9,734 nucleotides of DNA, from NCBI GenBank assembly GCA_002440885.1, contig DJVY01000006.1:1-9734 (forward strand). Direction: 5' to 3'. The translations under genes were made by a program, and so were the position numbers. Under the pieces are notes generated by a model that saw nothing but the letters and a program-made list of their open reading frames with translations, made no database searches and was not told where the DNA came from. Positions 1-7,110 of the stretch are shown here, one piece after another. Source of the DNA: Bacteroidales bacterium UBA6244. Its GTDB lineage: Bacteria; Bacteroidota; Bacteroidia; Bacteroidales; F082. The stretch's first letter is position 1. Each line of letters opens with the position of its first letter.

Positions 1-338
1 TAATAAGTATTGGCGACAAATTGGTTGTACGCATGGTGGTAACCACCGATCGTGATCTGGAATTTGTTCACTTGTCGGATACGCGGGCCACCGGCCTTGA
101 GCCCATATCGAACCTGAGCGGTTATGTATGGTCGGGTGGATTAGGTTTTTACAGACAGGTAACCGATACAGGAATGGACTATTTCATCCGTTATCTGCCC
201 AAAGGCACGTACGTAATCGAATATGGTTTATTTGTGACACAAAAAGGAACTTTTACCAATGGCATAGCCACAATACAGAGCATGTACGCTCCCGAATTTG
301 CAGCCCATTCAGGTGGAAGCCGGGTTATTTCAGAATAG
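1..338 (+). CDS. Alpha-2-macroglobulin family protein, C-terminal end (5' truncated by window)
   Basis: The frame is open from base 3 with no start or stop before the window edge, so only about 111 C-terminal residues are visible. They match the end of the very large bacterial alpha-2-macroglobulin-like proteins common in Bacteroidota. Diagnostic stretches are GDKLVVRMVVTTDRDLEFVHL, then SNLSGYVWSGGLGFY, YLPKGTYVIEYGLFVTQKG, and the terminal ATIQSMYAPEFAAHSGG segment, which forms the receptor-binding-like beta-sandwich of the family. These proteins are periplasmic or surface anchored and are thought to trap proteases. The thioester and bait regions lie outside the window and cannot be judged. 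The gene ends in TAG and converges on the minus-strand cassette, with 39 bases between the two stop codons and no convincing terminator hairpin there. GC is 43-57% in hand-counted lines, well above the adjoining cassette. I am confident of the family, less so of the exact role. Confidence 0.85.
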   Translation, partial: ISIGDKLVVRMVVTTDRDLEFVHLSDTRATGLEPISNLSGYVWSGGLGFYRQVTDTGMDYFIRYLPKGTYVIEYGLFVTQKGTFTNGIATIQSMYAPEFAAHSGGSRVISE

Positions 339-377
339 ACAGAAAAGTTATGGTTTTTAATCATTATTTTGTTCTTT

Positions 378-1106
378 CTATTGTAATTTGTACATTTCTT
401 GCATCGGCATCTCGTCCCAGGTTTGCCCTTCGAGCAAACGTCCGTTTTTCTTTTTGTTGGTTCCTCCCCATTGTTTGAAGAAGAAGGGAGTATCCTGAAG
501 TTTGCATTGTTCTTTTATCTCCAACACCCATGCTTTATCCATAGGCCGCGGTTTATGACCACTTTCACCACCAACTATTACCCAGTCAATTCCAGTTAAA
601 TTCAGGTTATTTAAAGGGCCGAGCAATGGCTCGCACGATAGAAATTTTATTTTGGCAGGTATCATTCTGAGAGAATCTACACGATATGAAACCTCTGAGT
701 TTTCAATAGAGGTACCCATCCAAATATTTGATGTCCACTTAAGAACACTGCTTAATTGATGTGCGCGGCCGATACGTTTCGTAAGCACTTGGAATGTATG
801 CTGGGGATTATCATTCATTACCTTAAAAACCTGTTTTATAAACTCTACTGAGACAGCATGATGAAACAAATCACTCATTGAATTAACAAACACCATTTTT
901 GGACCTTTCCACTCGTAAGGCTCAGAAAGTGTGATAGGGTGGGTTCTTACCATCTTAAAACCATCTTTATACTTTTCGAGTCCCATTGCCTGAAGCCTAC
1001 GTGTCATTGACTCAGCATAACAAAATTTACAACCTTCGGATAACTTAGAGCAACCAGTAACCGGATTCCATGAAAACTCTGTCCATTCTATTGATGATTG
1101 TGCCAT
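378..1106 (-). CDS. DUF5131 / phage Gp37-Gp68-like protein with three-Cys radical-SAM-type motif
   Basis: The protein has 242 residues, the usual size of the DUF5131 (phage Gp37/Gp68) family. Near the N-terminus it carries C19-x6-C26-x2-C29 followed by Tyr-Ala, the family's three-Cys motif, which resembles the iron-sulfur site of radical SAM enzymes although the spacing differs from the canonical Cx3Cx2C. Other family hallmarks follow in order: IEWTEFSWNPVTGC (6-19), FVNSMSDLFH (73-82), LTKR (108-111), WMGTSIEN (129-136), SCEPLLGPL (157-165), WVIVGGESG (175-183) and FFFKQWGG (208-215). The substrate and reaction of the family are unknown to me. The gene is last in the four-gene cassette, two bases after the tcmP stop codon, and has a near-perfect Shine-Dalgarno site, which fixes this ATG. 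Other members are routinely encoded beside tcmP, so the two products probably act together. A role in nucleic-acid modification or repair is inference only. Confidence 0.9.
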   Translation of the reverse strand: MAQSSIEWTEFSWNPVTGCSKLSEGCKFCYAESMTRRLQAMGLEKYKDGFKMVRTHPITLSEPYEWKGPKMVFVNSMSDLFHHAVSVEFIKQVFKVMNDNPQHTFQVLTKRIGRAHQLSSVLKWTSNIWMGTSIENSEVSYRVDSLRMIPAKIKFLSCEPLLGPLNNLNLTGIDWVIVGGESGHKPRPMDKAWVLEIKEQCKLQDTPFFFKQWGGTNKKKNGRLLEGQTWDEMPMQEMYKLQ

Positions 1107-1108
1107 GG

Positions 1109-1951
1109 TTATACCTCCTTTTTGAGAATGTCATTGGCTATCTTGATCGCTACCTGCACATTCGAGGCCGACATAAAATGAAACAATACAGCATTATTAC
1201 TGTTCCTTAAGGCCAGTGGTTCCGAAACATATTTAAATATAGTTTTCAGCCGCTCTTGATATAGTTTTGCCGCAACTTCAACGGCGTTTTCAATTTTTTT
1301 AAATCTTTGTTCTCCAAAAATGTCCATTTGAGGGTCTTGGTAGTAAAATTTTTCTTCTATTTCTTTGGGGTCAAGACCAAAAAAAGTGCCCAGTGTTTCG
1401 AACCAAACCAGAGAGGACTTCTCTGCATTTTTTAATAATCGGTTAATCCCTATACCAGTGGGCACTAAAATCCATAAATCCAGACTTAAACCTTTTAAAC
1501 TTTCAAGTGAACTCCATTTAACTTGCATCCCATAAGGATCAATAAATGCAATAGCTTTGTAGTTTTTTCCTTTAAATCCTCTTAGAAAGTTCCCCATGTC
1601 AAGTAGTTTGACATTACAATCTTCACCACCTCTTACAAATGCAACTTCTGTTTTTTCCGGATAATCAGTATTTATTATTCTTTGTAAACGACTTGCGTTA
1701 TCAATATTTTTTTCAACAAAATAGAACAAGTCAAAAGCTCTTGGTTCCTTTATATTCAATACATGCCGTGCTGTACCTTCAATTACTTTTTCGGTTTCTT
1801 TCTTAGAATGTATGTCTCCTGATCCGGCAAATCCATCAAAGTATATCAACTTCCATGGTTTTCCCTTCATGATTTGCATATATGCTTTCAGGTATTTTTT
1901 AAAAACATTAATTTTAATTTCGGTCCATTCTCCTCCAAAATGATTTGACAT
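1109..1951 (-). CDS. tcmP: Three-Cys-motif partner protein TcmP
   Basis: The protein has 280 residues and recognisable TcmP family features: EWTEIKINVFKKYLKAYMQI (8-27), the glycine-rich YFDGFAGSG (37-45), FVEKN (78-82), FIDPYGMQV (136-144), DLWILVPTGIGINRLL (158-173) and the C-terminal LFHFMSASNVQVAIKIANDI (256-275). The family is named for being encoded next to the three-Cys-motif DUF5131 proteins, exactly as here. The layout looks like a Rossmann-fold SAM-dependent methyltransferase: FAGSG resembles motif I, the acidic residue in FVEKN resembles the ribose-binding acid of motif II, and DPYG occupies the place of the catalytic DPPY. Whether it methylates anything is not known to me. It starts 10 bases after res behind an A/T-rich leader without a Shine-Dalgarno site. 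Its last codons (KEV stop) contain the Shine-Dalgarno site of the next gene, so translation of the pair is probably coupled. Confidence 0.88.
   Translation of the reverse strand: MSNHFGGEWTEIKINVFKKYLKAYMQIMKGKPWKLIYFDGFAGSGDIHSKKETEKVIEGTARHVLNIKEPRAFDLFYFVEKNIDNASRLQRIINTDYPEKTEVAFVRGGEDCNVKLLDMGNFLRGFKGKNYKAIAFIDPYGMQVKWSSLESLKGLSLDLWILVPTGIGINRLLKNAEKSSLVWFETLGTFFGLDPKEIEEKFYYQDPQMDIFGEQRFKKIENAVEVAAKLYQERLKTIFKYVSEPLALRNSNNAVLFHFMSASNVQVAIKIANDILKKEV
1113..1121 (-). promoter_or_regulatory. Strong Shine-Dalgarno site for the DUF5131 gene
   Basis: On the minus strand the bases read AAAGGAGGT, almost full complementarity to the 16S rRNA 3' end, six bases before the ATG at 1106. The site lies inside the last codons of tcmP (AAG GAG GTA TAA). 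The other cassette genes and the esterase and U32 genes show A/T-rich leaders without such a site, as is usual in Bacteroidota, so this one is unusual and identifies the start codon. Confidence 0.8.
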
Positions 1952-1961
1952 AATATAGATA

Positions 1962-4568
1962 TTAAAATGGTGAATTTGGATTGTCTAATACCTGCATCAA
2001 TTCTGATTTCCAATTAAATCGACCTTCCCTGATTGCCTGAAAAAAATCGGTGTAGTTGTCAGGGCTAAGAAAGAAAAAATAATATTCCCAATCAATTTTT
2101 TTTGCTTTCAATTTTTCATTTAGCACCTTAAAATGCTCTCTTGCATCTCTGTACTTTGCCCGGTTCTTGGGATGGCTGTCACCATCAGCTTTGATTTCAA
2201 CGACCAGAATTACATTTTTACCATTGAGTTTTAGGAAAAAATCTGGATTAAAATTTTCTCTTTTAACGTGGCTGGAACCAGTATCTGCTGGCTTATAAGA
2301 ATATGGGAAAGAATAAAACCCTTTATCTGGTGATTTTAAAAATGCACCAATCAAATCAGTATTCGCCATCAATGTTATTATAAATTGACGTTCGGGTTCG
2401 AATGTGACATATACAAGATTTTGAACAGTTTTTAGCTGGCTGTCCTTAACTTCAATAAAGTTATCTTTTAAAAAAGCAATTTCAGCTAGGCTACCACCAT
2501 ATTTCTCTATTGATTCCTTAACAACAGTATAATTTTCTTTATCTCTGATGTAATCTTTAATTATAGCAAATTCTTCATTTTTAAGTTCATTAAGCCCCTC
2601 TTTCGAGTAGCATAAATAACCATTTCGTTTTATACTACTTTCAGAAAAGGTTTGTGTGGGCAGTTTTTCAAGTTTTATCTCATTGGTATTGTGCGCTTTT
2701 ATGTTTAATCTTACGACTTGTTTTCCCGTTTCACGAAACATGGGACCAAATGCTTGTTTAAACGTGGCCAGATTTTTTTTACTGACGTAGGTGGAGTCGT
2801 AATCCAGGTTATCTAACTTTTCTTTTAGGAAATTTTGAATTCGCTGAATTGTCCAGTTACGCGAAATCTCAGGATCTTTATCTTTAAGGAACAATTTAAT
2901 TTGCCTTGCTGCTACTTCTATTGTTTCATTATCGTGAATTTCAATGTCAAAACTCATGGATCCTGAAGCTGAATACTCACTTTGTGTTCGTTTTATTTTG
3001 TTCTGGGGTTTTAACTTCTCAACTTTTGGTTCTTTTGTTGAGGGCTGTTTTTCGCTTCCTACCGTCTTTTGATCTGCAATGTAGTCCAAATTAAAAAGTG
3101 GAAAGGCATACTGCTTTCTGCTTTCAGAATAACCATAACTAATTCGGTTCTCCAATTCGAGCACTTCCTCGTAAAGGTTTTTAATTTCTTGCGACCATTT
3201 TTCATGGTTGTTGATACGAACATAAACGGGCTGTTGAAGGCCGCGCGGCACCCTTAATCCTCTTCCCAATACCTGAGCAATTAACAACTTTGAATTAAAC
3301 GCTTTTTGTTCATGTGGAACAATTTGGAAGACGTTTTTTACATCCCAGCCTTCGGTCAGCATGGCTACCGAAACAATCCATTCCACCGGGTTTTCTGGTT
3401 CATCCACTGTTTTTAAAATGGACAGGTTTTCTTTCCGTACTTTTTCAGGGTTACCGACAATTGTCTCGATAATTTTCTTTTCCTGGCTGTTTGAGGGAAT
3501 ACCCGAGGCTACCCAGATGACTTTTTTTGATGCTTCATCAAATGAAAGGTTTTCTTTCCTGGCAATATAGTCAGAGAGTTCTTTCCATATTTCAACTGTT
3601 CTGAAAATACGGTCTGCAACAACAATTGTTATGGGGCGAAGCTTGCCAGCATAACGTACTGAAATCTCATGGTGATTGTGCCAGGTTTCGTCCCAGCCTT
3701 TGTTGTGATCGGCTTCTTCGAGTTTATAATCAATTTTTTTAATCACTTCGTCTTCCATAGCCTGCTTAATACCATAACGGTAAATCACATCATGGAAATA
3801 ATCGTTGCCAATGTAGGGTGTTCCCGTTACTCCAATATGATAAGCAAACCCATATTCTGGATTGGTAATAAAATCAAACCATTTTTTGGTTGCGGCTTCA
3901 TTTGGGCTGTATATGTGATGTGCTTCGTCGCTAATGACCAGGGTTCTTTGTCCTTTACCTGAAAAGCTATCCTGAATGGACGATCCTGTTCGTTCGTAGG
4001 CCGCATGGATATTTTCAACACAGATATCACCTGTCAGGATTGGTACATTGGCGTTTTTTATGCTGGGAGCAGGATAAACTGCCCCCAGTTCTTTTAAAAT
4101 CTGTTGATTTGTCTGGCAACCTGCCAGTTGTTCAAATTTTTTCTTCAGTTCTTCTTCAATAGTAAGTGATGGACACAAAACCAATACTTTGTCAACCAAC
4201 CCTTCTGCCAAAGCTAGCTGTGCAACTCCATATATCACCCAACTTTTACCAGTACCTGTTGCAAGGTCAATGCTGGCTGCCTTTTTATCTTTAATTTGTA
4301 CGTTAAGCAAGTATTGCTCCAGCGCATTGTATTTTAATTGAAGTTTAGTGTTATTATTCCAGTTTTCAACTGCCAACTTACCCGTATCAGGGTATTGATC
4401 AGACACCAGAAATCGCAAGGCATGGCGTATGGCTTCCCTCACATGTTCAAATTCAGGCGTAGTGATAGCATCCAAATAAGCCTCATACTTACCTACGATG
4501 TTATTTGTCTTGTCGGAATAATCGTTTATTTTTAATACGAAATCGTCCTGTTTATATTGAAGGCTCAT
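1962..4568 (-). CDS. res: Type III restriction-modification system, Res subunit (DEAH helicase plus PD-ExK nuclease)
   Basis: This 868-residue protein is the motor and nuclease of a type III-like restriction system. An SF2 helicase core comes first: Walker A ATGTGKS (103-109), DEAH (214-217) inside VISDEAHHIYSP, motif III TGTP (248-251), TEGWDV (405-410) and the arginine-finger motif VI QVLGRGLRVPRG (432-443). A charged linker of roughly residues 500-535 and a middle region of unassigned function follow. The C-terminus has a PD-(D/E)xK endonuclease site: P775-D776 in NFNPDFFL and E791-I-K793 in VVEIKAD. All key residues are present, so it should be active. It is somewhat shorter than EcoP15I Res (about 970 residues). 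The ATG overlaps the mod stop codon in ATGA, which implies translational coupling and complex formation with Mod. A type I HsdR is less likely because there is no specificity gene and the nuclease lies at the C-terminus. Two A8 tracts, at 2096-2103 and 2773-2780, leave the frame intact. Confidence 0.93.
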   Translation of the reverse strand: MSLQYKQDDFVLKINDYSDKTNNIVGKYEAYLDAITTPEFEHVREAIRHALRFLVSDQYPDTGKLAVENWNNNTKLQLKYNALEQYLLNVQIKDKKAASIDLATGTGKSWVIYGVAQLALAEGLVDKVLVLCPSLTIEEELKKKFEQLAGCQTNQQILKELGAVYPAPSIKNANVPILTGDICVENIHAAYERTGSSIQDSFSGKGQRTLVISDEAHHIYSPNEAATKKWFDFITNPEYGFAYHIGVTGTPYIGNDYFHDVIYRYGIKQAMEDEVIKKIDYKLEEADHNKGWDETWHNHHEISVRYAGKLRPITIVVADRIFRTVEIWKELSDYIARKENLSFDEASKKVIWVASGIPSNSQEKKIIETIVGNPEKVRKENLSILKTVDEPENPVEWIVSVAMLTEGWDVKNVFQIVPHEQKAFNSKLLIAQVLGRGLRVPRGLQQPVYVRINNHEKWSQEIKNLYEEVLELENRISYGYSESRKQYAFPLFNLDYIADQKTVGSEKQPSTKEPKVEKLKPQNKIKRTQSEYSASGSMSFDIEIHDNETIEVAARQIKLFLKDKDPEISRNWTIQRIQNFLKEKLDNLDYDSTYVSKKNLATFKQAFGPMFRETGKQVVRLNIKAHNTNEIKLEKLPTQTFSESSIKRNGYLCYSKEGLNELKNEEFAIIKDYIRDKENYTVVKESIEKYGGSLAEIAFLKDNFIEVKDSQLKTVQNLVYVTFEPERQFIITLMANTDLIGAFLKSPDKGFYSFPYSYKPADTGSSHVKRENFNPDFFLKLNGKNVILVVEIKADGDSHPKNRAKYRDAREHFKVLNEKLKAKKIDWEYYFFFLSPDNYTDFFQAIREGRFNWKSELMQVLDNPNSPF

Positions 4569-6991
4569 GCGAAATCATTTTTTGTACGTATCACTTTTAA
4601 CTCATTTCCATATTTATCCATGAAGATAATCATCATGTTTTCTCCTATAAATGTTTTTTCAGGTATGCGAATAATGGCCTTTCCGGATTCGACATCCATT
4701 ACCTTGTCAGCCCAAAACACTTGATTTAAATGAAAATATTCTCCATTATAATTGGTGTCGATCATAACCATGGAAAAGGTTTCAAAATTTTCAAAGTCCT
4801 CCGGATCATAGGCCAATGTATTCGATTTGAATTCAGAAATTTCAATAATGTAATCGTTGTTGGCGATATTGAACAGATCTGTTTGCTCGGGAATACCTCT
4901 CCAATAGGTTGCTTTCACCAATGGTTGCGAAATAAAGTCGAAGCCAATGGCATCCATCACTTCATTTACATCGGTTTCGCTCACAGGTTGTTTCAGTGCT
5001 CCGGGTTCGCCTTTATTAATTAACGCCATTAAAACCGATAGTGGGACTTTAAGGAAAACATAGGTGGTATTTCCATGTTTGATCTCATCCTGCATGAAAC
5101 CAAGTGACGTAATGGGGGCAATCACATAAAACTTATCTCCTGCTTTACCACCAAGTACAGCGTGCAAATTTTGGACATATTCTTCATCTAAAAGCAGGTC
5201 TTTTTGTTGTGGATAATCCCAAATATAGGCGGAATGAATGCCAATAAAGCCATCCGCTATTAAACCATGAATTTGGTGTTCTCCCAATCGTACACCAAAC
5301 AACTGCGCCACAAATGGCCGGTATTGTTTCCAATCCATTTGCAGGATAAGCTGGTTATCGTAAATACCGGCATGGTAAAGCGTGAACTTTTTAGCTTTGA
5401 GTGGCTTGGGCTTTATTGCCTTTTCTTTGGGCTGAATAAACGAAATAAGGAACTTCACCTTCCCCACCTGAATTACTTTCTCACCGGCTTTGGCTTCGTT
5501 GTTGTCTTCATTGTCCAATATTTTCAGCCTGTTCACCTTGAATTTACCCTCAGGGCAGGCCAGCGAAAATTCTTCTTCTTTACTACCAGACAGGTTATTG
5601 GTAATAAATTGGGCCAGGTTTTCAAGAAAAGTATCGGTAATATTTAAATCTCCTGCCCGGGCTTTTTCATAGACTAAAAATAGGCCTCTTGAATTAGATT
5701 TTGAGTGTTCGGTAAAATCTAAGATTCGATCATACTCTCTGTTTCGATTTATTTTATTACTACCAACTAAATCCTCTAATTCAAGCAGTCTACTTTGAAC
5801 TGTATAAATAGAAAGTTTACCACAATCAGTACCAATCCATTTTCTTTTTAGCTTTTCTGCAACAGCGATTGTTGTTCCACTGCCTAAAAAACCATCAAGA
5901 ACAATGTCTCCTTCCTTTGAAGTTAATCTTATTATTCTAGACAATAGTTTTTCAGGTTTCTGAGTGGGATATCCTGTTGTTTCCCCACTAATTTGTCCAC
6001 TAATATCATCCCAAACTGTTGTTACTAATTTCCCATCCTGTTCATCTAAATATCTTCTCTTGTATATTCTTGATCCTTTAACTTCAAGCAAATGCATTTC
6101 ATCATACTTTTTCATAGTTGTAATAGGGCATCTCCAACCATTAGGTGGTGGTTCACAGCCAAGGTAATTATAGAAATATCCTGGGCTACCTTGTGGTTTC
6201 GTAAAATGATCAAATCGATATCTTCTTGAATTTCCATTATCATCAATCTCAATGTTATTATAAAATTGATTTAAATAGTGCTCGGAATATTTTAAAAACA
6301 CCGGATAAAAACTATAATTCTCAGATTTCGAATACCAAAATATTTTATTGTCAACTACAGCAAGCCTTTTAGAATCATTGTGAGAATCAGCTCCTTTCCA
6401 TGTGATTTCATTAATAAAATTTTGCTCTCCGAAAATTTCATCCATTAACGCTTTTATATAATGACCCTTCTTCCAATCTAAATGCACATAAATAGATCCA
6501 TCATCTGCCAGTATCTCCCTTAACAGGATCAAGCGTTTTCTGATAAATTCAATAAACTGTGCGCCAATAATTTTATCACGGTAAGCCTTTTCGCGGTCTT
6601 TCATAAAGTCCTGCTTGGTGGCAAAGGGCGGGTCAATGTAAATGAGCTTTATTTTGTTTTTGGTTTTGTATTGATTGGGTCCCTGTTGATCTTCGTAAAG
6701 GGCTTTGAGTGCCAGTAGGTTATCCCCAAATATGAGCATGTTGCTCCAGTCATCTGTAAAGGCGTTGTCAGAATTAAAGCTCCTGATCATTTGTAACGGA
6801 GCAGCGGGTGTGTTGGCAATAATGTCTTCTTTTCGGGCTTTTCCCTTGTAAATAAGCTTGTAGTCTTTTGTAGCTTCCACATATTCAGTATCATCCGGAT
6901 CGAAAAGCTTCTGTTTATAAATAGAGGGTATTGGAGTTCCTTCATCGAGGCACTTTTTGATGATCTCCTTATCTTTATCTGTTAAATTCAT
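4565..6991 (-). CDS. mod: Type III restriction-modification system, Mod subunit (site-specific DNA methyltransferase)
   Basis: This 808-residue amino-methyltransferase of the beta order has its catalytic motif IV before the SAM-binding motif I. Visible are LIYIDPPFATKQDF with DPPF at 120-123, YVHLDWKKGHYIK (168-180), motif X GYPTQKPEKLLSRII (340-354), motif I VLDGFLGSGTT (364-374) and GTD (387-389). The target-recognition region should lie between about 190 and 335. N6-adenine is the expected target for type III Mod proteins, but the recognition site cannot be read from sequence. About 350 residues follow motif I, making it longer than the roughly 645-residue EcoP15I Mod; I do not recognise a named domain in that tail. 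It is first in the cassette, its TGA overlaps the res ATG, and its leader lacks a Shine-Dalgarno site. GC falls to about 33% over 5641-6480 (residues about 171-451), against 41-43% on either side. Confidence 0.93.
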   Translation of the reverse strand: MNLTDKDKEIIKKCLDEGTPIPSIYKQKLFDPDDTEYVEATKDYKLIYKGKARKEDIIANTPAAPLQMIRSFNSDNAFTDDWSNMLIFGDNLLALKALYEDQQGPNQYKTKNKIKLIYIDPPFATKQDFMKDREKAYRDKIIGAQFIEFIRKRLILLREILADDGSIYVHLDWKKGHYIKALMDEIFGEQNFINEITWKGADSHNDSKRLAVVDNKIFWYSKSENYSFYPVFLKYSEHYLNQFYNNIEIDDNGNSRRYRFDHFTKPQGSPGYFYNYLGCEPPPNGWRCPITTMKKYDEMHLLEVKGSRIYKRRYLDEQDGKLVTTVWDDISGQISGETTGYPTQKPEKLLSRIIRLTSKEGDIVLDGFLGSGTTIAVAEKLKRKWIGTDCGKLSIYTVQSRLLELEDLVGSNKINRNREYDRILDFTEHSKSNSRGLFLVYEKARAGDLNITDTFLENLAQFITNNLSGSKEEEFSLACPEGKFKVNRLKILDNEDNNEAKAGEKVIQVGKVKFLISFIQPKEKAIKPKPLKAKKFTLYHAGIYDNQLILQMDWKQYRPFVAQLFGVRLGEHQIHGLIADGFIGIHSAYIWDYPQQKDLLLDEEYVQNLHAVLGGKAGDKFYVIAPITSLGFMQDEIKHGNTTYVFLKVPLSVLMALINKGEPGALKQPVSETDVNEVMDAIGFDFISQPLVKATYWRGIPEQTDLFNIANNDYIIEISEFKSNTLAYDPEDFENFETFSMVMIDTNYNGEYFHLNQVFWADKVMDVESGKAIIRIPEKTFIGENMMIIFMDKYGNELKVIRTKNDFA

Positions 6992-7016
6992 TCGGGTGTT
7001 CTTAATTTATATTGGC

Positions 7017-7024
7017 CAAATTTA
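7017..7024 (-). promoter_or_regulatory. Candidate -7 promoter element of the mod-res-tcmP-DUF5131 cassette
   Basis: The minus strand reads TAAATTTG, an exact match to the Bacteroidota sigma-ABfr -7 consensus TAnnTTTG, ending 25 bases before the mod ATG. That would leave a short leader of about 20 bases. No TTTG stands at the ideal 19-21 base spacing upstream; the nearest, at 7059-7062, is 34 bases away, so the -33 half is weak or absent. This is the only candidate for driving all four cassette genes, because no gap inside the cassette exceeds 10 bases. Confidence 0.4.
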
Positions 7025-7085
7025 CGATTAATACTTTGAAGCAGTTTTAAAATGTCGTCAAATCAGTATTTTTTTTTAAACTTTG

Positions 7086-7110
7086 AAAACAAGTTTATTT
7101 TTCTTGTTTT
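7086..7110. repeat. Inverted repeat with 8-base arms, possible weak hairpin
   Basis: The arms AAAACAAG (7086-7093) and CTTGTTTT (7103-7110) pair perfectly around a 9-base A/T loop. The stem has only two G-C pairs. On the minus strand, where the esterase transcript would arrive, it is not followed by a T tract, so a role as a terminator is doubtful. On the plus strand two more T follow, but there is no gene upstream. It could also be an upstream protein-binding site for mod control. Confidence 0.3.

Noticed and set aside
5267..5647. 126-codon plus-strand frame opposite mod
   Set aside because: It is antisense to the Mod C-terminal region with no recognisable motif, so it is a shadow frame.
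1962..6991. BREX, DISARM or type I restriction system
   Set aside because: There is no PglZ, BrxC, DrmA/B-type or specificity-subunit gene. The methyltransferase motif order, the DEAH helicase with C-terminal PD-ExK and the two-gene overlap fit type III Mod-Res.
7086..7110. Intrinsic terminator for the esterase transcript
   Set aside because: The stem has two G-C pairs and no T tract follows it on the minus strand, and it lies about 275 bases past the stop codon.
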